NCBI GenBank assembly: GCA_026745465.1
Contig: JACYXH010000407.1
Location: forward strand, 18,501 to 82,500
Direction: 5' to 3'
Source of the DNA: Lota lota
Lineage: Eukaryota; Chordata; Actinopteri; Gadiformes; Lotidae
DNA: 64,000 bases
Each line of letters opens with the position of its first letter. Position 1 is the stretch's first letter. Shown here one piece after another: positions 45,749 to 57,624 of the stretch. The notes under the pieces were generated by a model that was not told the DNA's origin, did no database searches, and was given only the letters and a program-made list of their open reading frames with translations. Both the position numbers and the translations under genes were made by a program.

Positions 45749-45810
45749 AGTTACAGTCGCAAATAACCACCAGTCGCTACACACAAATATTTAACTTTTG
45801 CACTGGTGAT
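44870..45810. other. CpG-rich stretch, possible promoter, no confirmed gene
   Basis: 45090-45720 is rich in CG with cgtgacgtcacaacgtcag (CRE-like tgacgtca at 45140). An ATG at 45597 opens MDSERCERKCRVSGPVQLTA and reaches a possible gtgaag donor at about 45684. No family recognised and no second exon found. A C run lies at 45342-45359 and a GT tract at 45714-45744. Confidence 0.3.
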
Positions 45811-46384
45811 CAAAGCTTCCTTAAAAAGAATTAGAGCTGGTGACCTTTGTTTGAGACTGACTTCACATTAAGCTCAAAGCTTAGTTTGTCATCCACAACT
45901 GTATTGCTACATATTGTATTGATAGCCTATTGAATATGATCGGTCTGCTTATGGTATAAATCCATATATAGACCCCCCGCGTAGCGAGGCCGCGTCACAG
46001 CCTATCAGATAGACCCCAGACTAATTACCAACTGTCTAGAAATGAATATTCATGAGCATGCTAGAACCTTTCAATCTGTTGATATATCTTTAAAATGCTA
46101 TTTTTTTAAACGGGGACTGTCCCTGGAAAACGGGGCCGTCTGGTCTTCAGTTGGCCGGTAGTATCGTCCTCCTACTGGAGCTGACCGCACTGAGTTCACA
46201 CTTGACAGGCGCTAGGACCCTGGGGACCACGGCTTCCCCAGGGTCCTAGCACCTGTCAAGATGTCTGCCTGCACATTGGCTCCCTGAGTCCCCTTATTAC
46301 TACCTCACCCGAGAACTCCTCCACCACTACCAGTACCATCACCACCAGCACCATCACATAGCATCTCCATGACGCTAGACTCTG
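45811..46384 (+). repeat. Dispersed repeat with 60-nt hairpin, copy A
   Basis: About 570 bp matching 56697-57260 in reverse complement (gaggccgcgtcacagcctat; accaactgtctagaaatgaa; cctggaaaacgggg). It contains the long hairpin at 46201-46260. No protein seen. Confidence 0.8.
46201..46260. repeat. Perfect-length hairpin, copy A
   Basis: 26-nt arms (cttgacaggcgctaggaccc and complement) with one mismatch and an 8-nt loop (ccacggct). Confidence 0.9.
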
Positions 46385-46439
46385 GCGCTATGATGCTAGG
46401 CTATCCTCTGAACCCTGAGGTCAAGAGACTAAACAATTT

Positions 46440-49370
46440 TTTTCTTATGTGTAGAAGTTCACATATATCCACAGCAAGTTTCCAGTCCGATTCTTCCAAA
46501 AAGACAGCAGAGTCAATACTTCACGTTCAATGCTCTATTTGTGGGCTCATGCTGGATCCCCAAAACAACCACCAGAGTCCTTCCATGGTCACAAAAAGCT
46601 CTGCTTGATTCTGTGTGTAAAATCCTGAGTGCTCTCTTATTATTCTTCTCCCATACGTCTCCCACTAAAGTTTTTTAGTCATCACACAACACAGTATCTT
46701 AAAGCACATGACAAGGGCCGGGCTCTCAGTTACCTCCAATCATTACTTGTTATCATGCAAAAAGGTGCAACCCACAGATGGCTATTGGGTTACCGTTATT
46801 AAATTAAGCCAATGACAAACCGCCTACACCCTCTCTAGGCTAATTATTTTGGGGGAGGGGGGGGGATGATGGGCCCCCGACCTGTTTGTCTGAGGGGGAT
46901 CTGTTGTTAGGTTGTGAGACAAGGGAAGGGCCATTTGATGGCAATACCAACCGTGGAGCAATATCTTACAATATCTTTAAGAACAAAAGGGGGTTAGAGA
47001 CAGACGTTTAGCAGAGAGGGGGATGAGAACAGGATGAAGGTAAATATAAATATGAACTCAAACATGGGTTCAGAGAAAGGGATCTGGCGCGGGGGGGGTA
47101 AGGGCAGGGAAAAGGTGTCGTCAACTAACAGTAACCGGGTTCTGGCTGAGAGGGGGAACAGTATGAAGCAAAACCAAATTTAACTGTTTAAAGACACTTT
47201 CCTCAACAGCGTGTAAAGACGGCTGTTTTTCATATATGGGGTCGAAAGGTCAGAAGGAGCCCGCGCCACTCCCCTTCTGAGATCTAACAAAGTGAGAGGG
47301 GTAAGAGGTCATGAGATGGAGCATTATCCGAGGCTCTTTTAGTTACTTCCTGTAGGGCTAGAGGCCCTAAATGTATTATCTTACTTGTCCTTGAGGCCCT
47401 CTTTCATATGAAAGAAACTCCAGGTCTCTTTCTCACTCCAAAGTGTCCTTGACCCCTAGGTCACCTACTAATTACATAACTTCCTGTAGGGCTGGACGTA
47501 CAGTATATTAGGTACTGTTTTAGTAAATCTTGATGCCCTGATTCATATAAAAGAGACCAGACGTCGCTATCTTGATCCCAAATAATTCTGTGCACACACC
47601 ATTAACGGGTTAATGGTGTGTTTGCATCACTTCCTGTAAGTCTAGGACCCTCATGTTGATAATTGTAGTAATCTTTTGAAAGTCTTTTTAGTCTTCCTTT
47701 TACTTTATTGACGTATTAATACTTTAAAGCTGGATTAATTGGTCATGCTTATCTTGTGCAACAACATGTTTTTATAAAATTAACCTTTGGAATGGATGTT
47801 TTGGCGGAAGCAAAGCAGACATAAACTCCCTGTTTTCCCACAAAAACAAGTCGACCTGGTCCGTCCCAAAGAAGAAATATGTCATCCGTGGGTCACTCGA
47901 AAATCTACGTTTTTATTTAAAGAACATCATCAGTTACATAAAATAACATATCATGACTTTCATAGAACACACATAACATAGCAGCCCAGATGACTAATGT
48001 TACAAAATGAAAAATAACGATTCAAACAACATGCAAGCTGCGTGGTTTCAGGGTTAACAGCCTCTATATGAATCACCATGGCAACGATAAAAAACGTTGC
48101 ATTAACTAACAAACTAACATCCTCTACGTTCACTGACTGAAGATGACAATATTAAAATGAATATTCATCACTAGAAATGTTATCAAAGCACATTTTAATG
48201 CCGTAACTATCTTAAAATGTTGCTTTTTCCACTGAGAATATAATGATTGTCATCCATTTTGTTTTGGCAGAACCTTGACATACGTGACGTATTGCTGTTT
48301 CTTCAAACAGTCGATAGGGGGCTAAAACGGTCATATGGGTCATTTTCAAAGACCTTTACAAACAACCTATTCTGACGTTTAGGTTGGAGATCACGTTTCA
48401 TCAATGATATTGTCAAAAAGGTTACGTGGATAGGTTGATGGTCATTGAACAGCTTATCCAAGAGAGCCATGAATCAGAACTGTGTTACTCTGTTAACTAA
48501 AGCTAGCCTGCTAACATTTCTGATAACTACAGCGGGGCAAACTATGTCATCTATTTATACATTCTGATTATTGGTCTTCTGGTCAGTGATATTAGGATGA
48601 CTCTAACAAACAAACATTAAATATGTTACATTTATATGCAAAATAAAGACAAACCAGCACATTCACATCAGGAAAAAGTGAATCGTCAATATCAATACAT
48701 AAATATAACCCCCACTTCAATTCCATTAAAACAACCTACTCAATCAGAGTTTAAGATAAAACCCTACTGTGTGGATATAATTTGTAAATCAGCTAAGCCA
48801 GACAGAGATATAAAAGCCAACAGATACTTGATTTAGTCTGTTGAAACCATCTTGAACTCACACTCTCCTCATTTCAGATCCAAGGATTGCTGCATGACAC
48901 AACTACATCTGCTCATAAAGAAGTTCACTGATTATAAACTAAAGTAAATGTATCCTATATGCTATTCTAGCACAAAATGTGGCCTGTTACAATGCCCATA
49001 ATGACGGAATGCAGAACTAGCTAGCTACCGCAGACACACTCTGAGCTACAGCATTCAGAAACGTCACTACTCAGGTCTTCTTCAGAATCAGCAGCTAAGT
49101 TCCCCAGTGAGGCCAATTAGGTGCAGCGAATTTGATTCTCTCTTGTGGAAGTATAGAAGCGCAACTGGTTCACCCCTTCTGTCGGACCTGCGGAAATATA
49201 AATATAAGAAATGTAATGAAAGTGGCTTAAAAGACCTACAGCTCATTTCATTTATTCACACTCCTAGGTTGAGCGTAGTACATACTAACATACTAAATGA
49301 CATTCTAAACTACATAATAACGAGGATCTTTATTTTCCCAAACAGGAAGCTTGTACCTCTTACTATTTCA
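46440..49370. other. Long non-coding stretch
   Basis: No gene supported. 47340-47470 and 47480-47600 share an acttcctgtagggct start and a catatgaaagaaac/catataaaagagac middle, suggesting an old tandem duplication. 47604-47624 is a short palindrome (accattaacgggttaatggt). Confidence 0.4.
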
Positions 49371-49542
49371 AGCTGTTTGTAAATGTTAAAAAGCTGACTG
49401 AAAAAGGACATTCTTCATGAATATCTTATCTGAGACTCCATTGTGCAGGTAGTATATGCAAGCTGGTGCATGCCTTTACAGAAGGTTAAGCATAGTTGGC
49501 TTTATAAGGACCTGGTAATGGCTCTATAGGCTGGACACCAAC

Positions 49543-50099
49543 CTGTAAAACAGATGAAGTTAAGATGTTCTTCACAAGAGCGTGGCCTCCATGTGGAAGG
49601 TTCCACACTGGACACACCCCCACAGGGGCTGGAATGTTGTGAGCCTTCGTCCCATTGGCTGAAGTCCATCGGGTCACCGGACATCCAAAACCAGGAGCTT
49701 CCTGAAAGTGACCTACCAACATTGAAAGAGATTAAAGAGTTACATAAGTGGAAGGAAGAATAATGTGGCCAAATATTTAGCTTTTGTTATTTTCATGGTA
49801 TTTTTGATAAGACAAAGTGATGGACGGACAGATGATCATAAGGACTGACTTGACTGCCTGATAGACACCAAGGTCTGGCCAGTACCTGCGCAGGCCCACC
49901 CAGAGGTGGCTGGTTAGTGGGAAGGGGGTGCGAGCCACCAGCTCATCAATCATCTCCTGGTCTTCTGGGCCCATGAGGCTCAGCAGGTCCCAGTGAACGT
50001 CTCTGCAGTAGAGCAGGGCGTCTGACCAGCAATGCCGTGTCCCCATCAGAGTGAGGTTCCTCCCCATCTCCTGAATGCTCAGGGAGGGTGCAGCGAGCT
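49543..50099 (-). CDS. C-type lectin-like domain exons of the fusion lectin
   Basis: Exon 50099-49886 starts with two bases that complete the codon left by the F-type exon, giving VYG-E-LAAPSLSIQEM. Conserved features are WSDALLYC, the LWVGLR (WIGL-type) core, W..GDPMDFSQW, CGGVSS, and SCEEHLNFIC with the paired cysteines. There is no EPN or QPD calcium motif, so the domain is probably not a classical calcium-dependent sugar binder. Confidence 0.8.
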
Positions 50100-52479
50100 C
50101 TGTGGTAATAATTGACAGTGTGTTGTTGAGGAAGTTATTACTTTCAGCACTGTAAGTCTAGTAGAGCTATGAATCTTCCTCTATAATCCCATTCAAAATA
50201 GCCTAGCCTATTATTCATATTTATTATGTACCTATAGACTATATATACAGTCTTCTGCATTGTCAATGCCACTATCAGCATGTAGTTGTTAAACGTTCTG
50301 TCCACTAGAGGGCATTCTACCAATTTACATTTATTTAAATATTTTATTAAATATATTTAGGTAAATATTAATATTAGCAACAAAATCACGACTCACGTTG
50401 TTTTACATTTAATGTGATTGTTCGTTTCACACAACAATAAAATAATAAGTCATTGAGTTGAATGGGAGTGAACACATACAAAGTGATTTCCCTTTTGCAA
50501 AAGGCAACATACATTTGATTCACACCAAGGTCTAATTTGTACGGCTCTAGCCAGGGAATAAATATGCTAAACCAATCACATTTCGCTGTCTTTGTCAAAG
50601 TCACCATTGAAACTGTACAAGTTGGAGGAGGTACCAGCCTATTAACGTTTCTCAACACACAGTGTTCTTACTGCATCCAAAGTGGTAAACTACAATTATA
50701 GACCTATAAATATCACTATCTGTTATATGTATTGATCATTCATCTCGATAGCAGTCGGCGCCACAAGCGAATGTTATATTCCACCTCAGTACGTGAATAT
50801 AGGTTGCTTTTGATAACATGAAGGTGTGCCGTTGTATCGCAACAGTTTAGTTTTGGATACCAACTTTCTACAAAAGAGTGACAACTCTATTTTAGTTATT
50901 GAGCAGGGAAACAACCTCAAAAACCATAGTCTCCAAAACATGGATGTATTCAAGAATGCACACCCACTTATTATATAATTATATATTATATATATTATAA
51001 ATTAGAAGTCAGCAATGCTGCTTATGCTCCCTTTTTGATTATTAAGCAAACACAAAGCAACACAAAGCATCAATGGAAAACCTTACAATGCAAAACGGTT
51101 ATTGCACAAAGTGTCTTACAATAACATCATGCATACATTGTAATAATAGGTAGCCCCGAGTGGGAATCAAACCCCTAACCCTGGCAGTGTTAATGCCATG
51201 CTCTACCTGTTGAGCTATAAGGAACAGCAGGATTTGACTTTTGACCAATGATGGTTGACCAACAGTGGTACTGGTACACCCATCCCCCTTTGATGATCAT
51301 GTAATGATGGACTGGGTTCCTACCTCCGTACACTTCGACCTCACACAACGTCAAGTAGCCTCCTTGATCAGAGGACTTGTAGAAGTTGATGAACCTTCCT
51401 TCCATTCCCCAACACTTGACAGTCTGAGTTAAGCAGCTTGGGTCATCGTTGATGATGGCACACCTGAGGAAAAGAGACAGAGAGAGAAGATACAGTAGTC
51501 TGGTGAAGGTATCAGAGACCAGATTCCAGTAGCTGGTGTATGTCCAGGTGTACTTCAGCAGAGCACTGGCTGTGTTCCCTTATTTTCTGGGAATAGAATA
51601 TTCTATGCTATTTAGTGATTTACATTTTTATCCAAAGACACTTAAAAGCAGATTGAGGTCCATAGGGATCAAACCCAGAACGTTTAGGCTGGGAGTCGAA
51701 CAGTATTGAGTGGAAGTAGGGGAGGTGACACCAGTGATTCACCTTGGATTGTCGTTGCCGTTGTTCACCAGAGAATTCCCGATGAGTATTTCCACGCCAT
51801 TGAGCCTCTCCCTAGCAGCATTCCTATTAGTGACCTGGATCTCTGACACCCTGTACACACCAGGCAGCTCCAGCCTCCACCATGGTTTAGCCTGTAACTG
51901 GGTATGGGTGCAGCTGTTGTGCTCCCACTGAGGGTCGGTGTTCCCATCGATGGCGTGTTCAGCAACCCCTTGGTCCAAGATGGTTGAAGACTGAATAGCC
52001 GTGCCGCTCAACGCCAGGTTAATGCGGGATGCAGCTTAATGGAGAAATAAACCACAGCATAGCTTGTCAAGTTGCATTCTAGTGTTCAAAACACATTGAT
52101 ATACTTATAATAATATTTATAACTAGCCATCGGCCCCTAAATGGGGAACATAGAAATACCTGAAAATCCAGGTGACTTCCACAGGAGGACCACAACACCT
52201 GGTGATGAGGAAATACTATTTACTTAATAAAATAAATACGTCAGCTATTTTTTACAAGCATTTATCCTGCAACTATTGTATCTATTAAATATTCTAACTA
52301 TTCGTGGTAGGAATCTTACACACTCCCCAATCCCAAAAACATAGGAGGAGGTCAACTGTCAAAAGTTATGGCAGGTACATTATTATTAATTCAATATATT
52401 GAACTGGATAATGATAAATACTGTAGTGCTGTGTGGAATACCTACCAATGAAACTGCAGATGAGACGACTGGACCCCAT
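49543..52479 (-). CDS. Secreted lectin: signal peptide, F-type lectin domain, C-type lectin domain
   Basis: Six minus-strand exons join in phase: 52479-52446 (MGSSRLICSFIG), 52198-52160 (VVVLLWKSPGFS), 52034-51743 (LALSGTAIQSSTILDQGVAE, HAIDGNTD, HTQLQAKPWWRLEL, LNGVEILIGNS), 51463-51324 (MEGRFINFYKSSDQ, YLTLCEVEVYG), 50099-49886 (NLTLMGTRHCWSDALLYCRD, LLSLMGPED, HLWVGLR) and 49697-49543 (SSWFWMSGDPMDFSQWDEGS, STWRPRSCEEHLNFICFT). Exons 3-4 form a whole F-type lectin (fucolectin) domain; 5-6 form a C-type lectin-like domain. The F-type RxD position reads RLE, so fucose binding needs testing. The last acceptor (gaag) was chosen because it alone keeps frame. The 3' terminal exon is not identified; a tiny one at about 49378 would end the protein. 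Likely a secreted pattern-recognition lectin. Confidence 0.82.
50110..51145. other. Lectin intron, no gene seen
   Basis: AT-rich intron sequence. Nothing recognised except the SINE at its left end (next entry). Confidence 0.5.
51149..51226 (-). mobile_element. tRNA-derived SINE head
   Basis: Minus strand: A box tagctcaacagg, anticodon-like stem tggca/tgcca around ttaacac (AAC), B box ggtttgattcc. The acceptor strands pair only in part, and the sequence resembles the tRNA heads of common fish SINEs (tagctca..gtagagcatggc). It lies in the lectin intron. Confidence 0.65.
51324..52034 (-). CDS. F-type lectin (fucolectin) domain exons
   Basis: Two exons give one complete domain of about 140 residues: SGTAIQSSTILD, AEHAIDGNTDPQWEHNSCTH, WWRLELPGVYRVSEIQVTNR, ERLNGVEILIGNSL, NNGNDNPR, CAIINDDPSCLTQ, GMEGRFINFYKSSD, YLTLCEVEVYG. 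The pattern is that of eel and other fish fucolectins, including the NNGNxNPRCA stretch. Exon 51463-51324 ends in phase 1 and is followed by a SINE-bearing intron. Confidence 0.85.
51612..51690 (-). mobile_element. SINE-like fragment
   Basis: Minus strand: cgttctgggtttgatccct followed by gtgtctttggataaaaatgt. The latter is the typical 3' domain of many fish SINEs. It lies between the two F-type lectin exons. Confidence 0.6.
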
Positions 52480-52500
52480 GGTTCTGGAGAAACAACATGC
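52037..52500 (-). repeat. Segmental duplication, copy 1 (lectin leader region)
   Basis: About 460 bp directly repeated at 54348-54806, covering leader exons 1 and 2 and part of intron 2. The exon sequences are identical or nearly so, while the intron differs by small changes. Confidence 0.85.
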
Positions 52501-52504
52501 TCAG

Positions 52505-53005
52505 ACAATAGATTTTACTAGCTACTAGTTATACAGTCATTCTTACATATGAAATTATACATACAACATTCTATTGAAAGAGGAAACAAATATATAATTT
52601 GAGACGGAGCCATAAGTAATTGACATATTACATTAATCTTAGGAGTCCATAAATGAGGAGTCTACCATTACAGAGTAATACAATAAAATCCTAAAATAGT
52701 TTGTCTCTCTGACTTGAAGATGGTACTCACCGGCAGAGCGATAGGTCCTTCTGCTACGAATGAGGCGTCTGCATCTAGGACCAGCACCTTATACACTTGG
52801 ATTTGCATTAATTCATGCAAAGGCTCTTGTATGCAAATACAAATCCTCAAGCCCTCACTGTGAGAGTGACTATGGGGTTATCGGCAGGAAAGGAAAGGTG
52901 AGAGACATGAGGTGAATTTAACAAAAATTACTTTATTACAACAAACTCCTTTTAGTTTGAGGTACAGGGGAAAACCGGTAAGCAAGGCTAGATGAGTGTT
53001 TAGTT
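52505..53005. other. Lectin 5' flank, no feature seen
   Basis: Probable upstream region of the lectin gene. A direct promoter motif could not be fixed. Confidence 0.35.
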
Positions 53006-53009
53006 AATT

Positions 53010-53990
53010 TAATGTAGAAATGTTACATATTATACCTTTAACCTTTGTCTAAACTAATACCTTTACTTAACCATCTAACCAGCTAAAAAAAGCGATTTAT
53101 GAAACATAATCTATAAAGCAGAAGTGTGAGTAGCTCACTTTGAAAGTCTTTGAAAAACCTAGGGTCCTAGAAATGCTTGTACTTATACACATGGTATCGT
53201 CAGGGCGTATCCCTTTAATGGTACCACTAAAACACATTGTCTAGGGTCGTAGTTTGCCACTGCTGGCACTATTATCATGCTGATAATGTAATAAACAGAC
53301 TTCCCTTTGATTGGTTGGGATGTCTATGAGTTGTTTTAATTACTAGCTAAGGCCTTCTCCTTCTCTGTCTGCCTCTGTACCTTCCTCTACAATTTGATAT
53401 GCAAAAATATTAAATGGGAGGGAAATACATGGTTGTATTTTGTCCTCCATGTATTCATTATAAATTGGTAATAAGTATACATTTTTAATTTAGAATTAGA
53501 ATTGTCCAATTTAATGTAGTTCTAATTAAAACATTTATTTTTCAAAATTTAGTTTTGGTTAACATGTTTGGCTAATTACACTTGTCCTCATGAGTAAAAG
53601 AGATATCAGATGTGTATCTTACTTAAAAATGATTTTGGCCCACTGCTACATACCTTGCCCTGACGTCAGTCTCTACATATCACTTTGCACCGGCTCACAC
53701 TGGCTCTAGGCAGGAAGTACAACCAAATGACAGGATAAAGTATGCAGATAGATAAAATGGAAACATCACTAGCAGCTGCACCCATTGAGCAGGGACATTG
53801 GAAGGACGTTGGCTATTTGCAAACATTATTTGTATAGGCCTTGTGAGACACGTCAACGCTTTACCTGAAAGATCATGGGAAATCTCTCTGTGTGGTATAT
53901 TGTTGTGTGATGAAGGGAAAACAAACAAACAAGTGTCTCCACTCTTTTCTTGTTGTTCCTTTAAATTGAGTTTCCCATGAACAGAGCTAA
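53010..53990 (-). repeat. Inverted-repeat arm
   Basis: 53160-53990 is the reverse complement of about 55840-56690, including ctgacgtcagtctctacata, catttggttg..cttcctgcc and cacattgtctagggt. The two arms are about 0.83 kb and lie 1.85 kb apart. Confidence 0.8.
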
Positions 53991-54463
53991 CCCATTGTCT
54001 GACACCTCGCTGTGTTTGTGTTTTAATGCAGAAATGTTACATATTATACCTGTAAGTTCAACATTTTCAAAACAATACACATATGTACACTCATATACAC
54101 ACATACATACACTCATCACATAACAATATACCACACAGAGAGATTTCCCATGATCCTTCAGGCAACGCGTTGACGTGTCTCACACAAAGTCATTTGCAGC
54201 TTGCGATGGCTCTCTGCATTGGCGGCGTCCGGTGAGGTCACACAGTAAAACTAGCAATGTCCCGGCCCAGTAGTCAGTGAAGGCCTAAACAAATAATGTT
54301 TGCAAATAGCCAACGTCCTTTGAATGTCCCTGATCAATGGATGCTTAATTGAGAAAGAAAGCACAGAGTAGTTTGTCAAGTTGCATTCTATTGTTCAAAA
54401 CACAATACTAATACTAATAATTATAACTAGTCATCGACCCCTAAATGGGGCACATAGAAATAC

Positions 54464-54784
54464 CTGAAAATCCAGGTGACTTCCACAGGAGGACCACAGC
54501 ACCTGGTGATGAGGAAATACTATTTACTTAATAAAATAAATACTTCAGCTATTATTTGCAAGCATTGATCCTGCAACTATTGTATCTATGAAATATTCTA
54601 ACTATTCGTGGTAGGAATCTTACACACGCCCACGATTACAATAGCATAGCAGGAGGTCGACATTCAAAAGTTATGGCAGGTACATTTTTATTAATTCGGT
54701 ATAATGGACTGGATAATGATACATACTGTAGTGCTGTGTGGAATACCTACCAATGAAACTGCAGATGAGACGACTGGACCCCAT
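54464..54784 (-). CDS. Second copy of the lectin leader exons
   Basis: 54784-54751 encodes MGSSRLICSFIG with the same donor, and 54502-54464 encodes the same 39-nt signal-peptide exon (with gct for gtt in one codon at its start). No lectin-domain exon follows before 53.9 kb except those of the main gene. The copy could be a dead duplicate or an alternative first-exon pair splicing to 52034, since the phase is compatible. Confidence 0.6.
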
Positions 54785-54829
54785 GGTTCTGGAGAAACAA
54801 CATGCCCATGTGAAACTCAATTTAAAGGT

Positions 54830-55560
54830 AAAACAAGAAAATAGAGACATCATTTTCCCTTCATCACACAACATTATAACACAAAGATATATTTCCCATG
54901 ATCCTTCAGGCAAAGAGTTGACGTGTCTCACAAGGCCTATACAAATAATGTTTGCAAATAGCCAACGTCCTTCGAATGTCCCTGCTCAATGGGTGCAGCT
55001 GCTAGTGATGTTTCCATTTTATCTGCATACTTTATCCTGTCATTTGGTTGTTCTTCCTGCCTAGAGCCAGTGTGAGCCGATGCAAAGTGATATGTAGAGA
55101 CTGACGTCAGGGCAAGGTACGTAGCAGTGGGCCTGAATCATGTTTAAGTAAGTTACACATCTGATATCTCTTTTACTCATGAGGACAAGTGTAACTAGCC
55201 TAAACATGTTAACCAAAAATAAAGTTTGAAAAATAAAGGTTTTACTTAGAACTACATATAATTGGACAATTCTTATTATAATATCTAAACTTATACTTAT
55301 TACCAATTTATCACGAATACATTGAGGAATAAATAGAACCATGTATATCTTTCCCATTGATTATATTTGCATATCAAATTGCAGAGGAAGGTACAGAGGC
55401 AGACAGAGAAAGACAAGGCCCACGCTAGTAATTAAAACAATTAATTGAGCTTTTGCCTTTAAGACTATCAAGTTGACTTTCTAAATTAAGTTAGATAAAT
55501 TACTTATTTTAGCTGGTTAAATGGTTAGGTGTAGCTATTGGGTTAGACATGGTTAAAGGT
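54830..55560 (+). repeat. Dispersed repeat, direct copy
   Basis: Same orientation as 55840-56690 and shares most of its length (caatgggtgcagctgctagt; ctgacgtcagggcaaggtac). A partial copy of the left part is at 54100-54340. Confidence 0.75.
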
Positions 55561-55839
55561 ATAATATCTAACATTTCAACATTAAATTATGTAAAAACGA
55601 CTAGACCTATGTAACATATTTTGTAGATCTATGAGAATATCTCCTCTGGTTGACAGTGCCTGTCTCTTTATGACACCATTTAGATTGCAGACCGCTCCCG
55701 GCTCCAAAATACACAAAGAGAAACACATGAATCTGAAAAAGAATAAACATTATGAATTATTTTGTATTGTTTTCACTTACAGGTATAATATGTAACATTT
55801 CTGCATTAAAACATAACAATTGTGAGGCGTCATAACAAG

Positions 55840-56690
55840 GGGTTTGCTTTGTTCATGTGAAACTCAATTTAAAGGTACAACAAGGAAACAGAGTGGAGAC
55901 ACTTGTGTGTTCGTTTTCCCTTCATCACATAACAATATAACACACAGAGATATTTCCCATGATCCTTCAGGCAACGCGTTGACGTGTCTCACACAAAGTC
56001 ATTGGCAGCTTGCGATGGCTCTCTGCATTGGCGGCATCCGGTGAGGTCACACAGTAAAACTAGCAATGTCCCGGCCCGGTAGTCAGTGAAGGCCTAAACA
56101 AATAATGTTTGCAAATAGCCAACGTCCTTCGAATGTCCCTGCTCAATGGGTGCAGCTGCTAGTGATGTTTCCATTTTATCTGCATACTTTATCCTGTCAT
56201 TTGGTTGTTCTTCCTGCCTAGAGCCAGTGTGAGCCGATGCAAAGTGATATGTAGAGACTGACGTCAGGGCAAGGTACGTAGCTGTGGGGCCATAATCTAT
56301 TTTACTTATGAAGACAAGTGTAATTAGCCTGAACATGTTAATCAAAACTGAAGTTTGAAAAATAAAGTTTTAATTAGAACTACATTAAATTGGACAATTC
56401 TAATTCTAAATAAAAAATGTATACTTATTACCAATTTATAATGAATACATGTATTTCTCTCCCATTTAATTTCTTTGCATATCAAATTGCAGAGGAAGGT
56501 ACAGAGGCAGACAGAGAAGGACAAGGCCATAGCTAGTAATTAAAACAACTCATTGACATCTCAACAAATCAAAGGGAAGTCTGTTTATTATATTATCAGC
56601 ATGATAATAGTGCCAGCAGTGGCAAACCACCACCCTAGACAATGTGTTTTAGTGGTACCATTAAAGGGATACGACCTGACGAAGCCTAGC
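55840..56690 (+). repeat. Dispersed repeat / inverted-repeat arm
   Basis: The longest copy of the family that also occupies 53010-53990 (inverted) and 54830-55560. Its right end runs straight into the hairpin repeat copy B. Confidence 0.8.
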
Positions 56691-56696
56691 GTCTAG

Positions 56697-57260
56697 AGTC
56701 TAGCGTCATGGAGATGATGTGTGGTGGTGGTGGTGCTGGTGGTGGAGGAGTGCTTGGGTCAGGAAGTGATAAGGGGTCAGAGAGCCAATGTGCAGGCAGA
56801 CATCTTGACAGGCGCTAGGACCCTGCGGAAGCCGTAGTCCCCAGGGTCCTAGCGCCTGTCAAGTGTGAACTCAGTGCGGTCAGCTCCAGTAGGTGGCTGA
56901 TACTACCGGCCTACTGAAGACCAGACAGCCCCGTTTTCCAGGGACAATCCCCGTTTTAAAAACAGCATTTTAAAGATATATTAATAGATTGAAAGGTTCT
57001 AGCTTGCTCATGAACATTAATTTCTAGACAGTTGGTAATTAGTCTGGGGTCTATCTGATAGGCTGTGACGCGGCCTCGCTACGCGGGGGGTCTATCTATG
57101 GACTTTCTACCATAAGCAGACCGATCATAAGCAATAGGATATCAAAACAATGTGTATCAATATAATTGTGATGTCAAACTAAGCTTTGAGCCTAATGTGA
57201 AGGCAGTCTCAAGCAAAGGTCACCAGTACTTATTCGTTTTAATGAAGCTTTGCAGTTTTA
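56697..57260 (-). repeat. Dispersed repeat with 60-nt hairpin, copy B
   Basis: Reverse complement of 45811-46384. The hairpin is at 56804-56863. Homology stops at ctccatgacgctagactct, where copy A continues into its own flank. Confidence 0.8.
56804..56863. repeat. Hairpin, copy B
   Basis: 26-nt arms with one mismatch and an 8-nt loop agccgtag, the complement-like counterpart of copy A's ccacggct. Confidence 0.9.
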
Positions 57261-57269
57261 ATGTAGACT

Positions 57270-57600
57270 AATCACATTTGAAAATGTTTTACTCATCTTG
57301 TTTCGAGACAGCTCTTACCTTTGGTTTATTTGGGAACCTAAAGCTGACGAATAAGAATATGTTAAGGAACATTGTGAGGACTAGCTCTAAAATCACTGCT
57401 GTGATCTGAATGGCCTCTGTCTTGTTTATCTTAAGAGGGTCACCAGGAAAGCTCAGGATATTCTTCAGGTTCCTCTACACCCTCTTTATTCTGAGTTTTC
57501 CCTCCTTCCCTCTGGGCGTTGGTGTAGGATGCTTAGATGAAGTAGGAATAAATATGGTCGCTCTTTTGTCCCAGATGCTATCCAAAGTTTAAACATGTAA
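57270..57600. other. No supported feature
   Basis: Unique-looking sequence. The 60-codon ORF at 57410-57592 has hydrophobic stretches but no known family. Confidence 0.35.
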
Positions 57601-57624
57601 CCGGAAGGTTAGGGTTTTTGTTAT

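Noticed and set aside
45395-45770. A 123-codon ORF and possible first exon in a CpG-rich stretch
   Set aside because: The frame runs into a GT tract, no family was recognised and no partner exon was found; kept only as a possible promoter region.
51149-51226. A tRNA-Val(AAC) gene
   Set aside because: The anticodon stem is perfect, but two acceptor pairs fail and the sequence fits a SINE head better than any canonical tRNA-Val.
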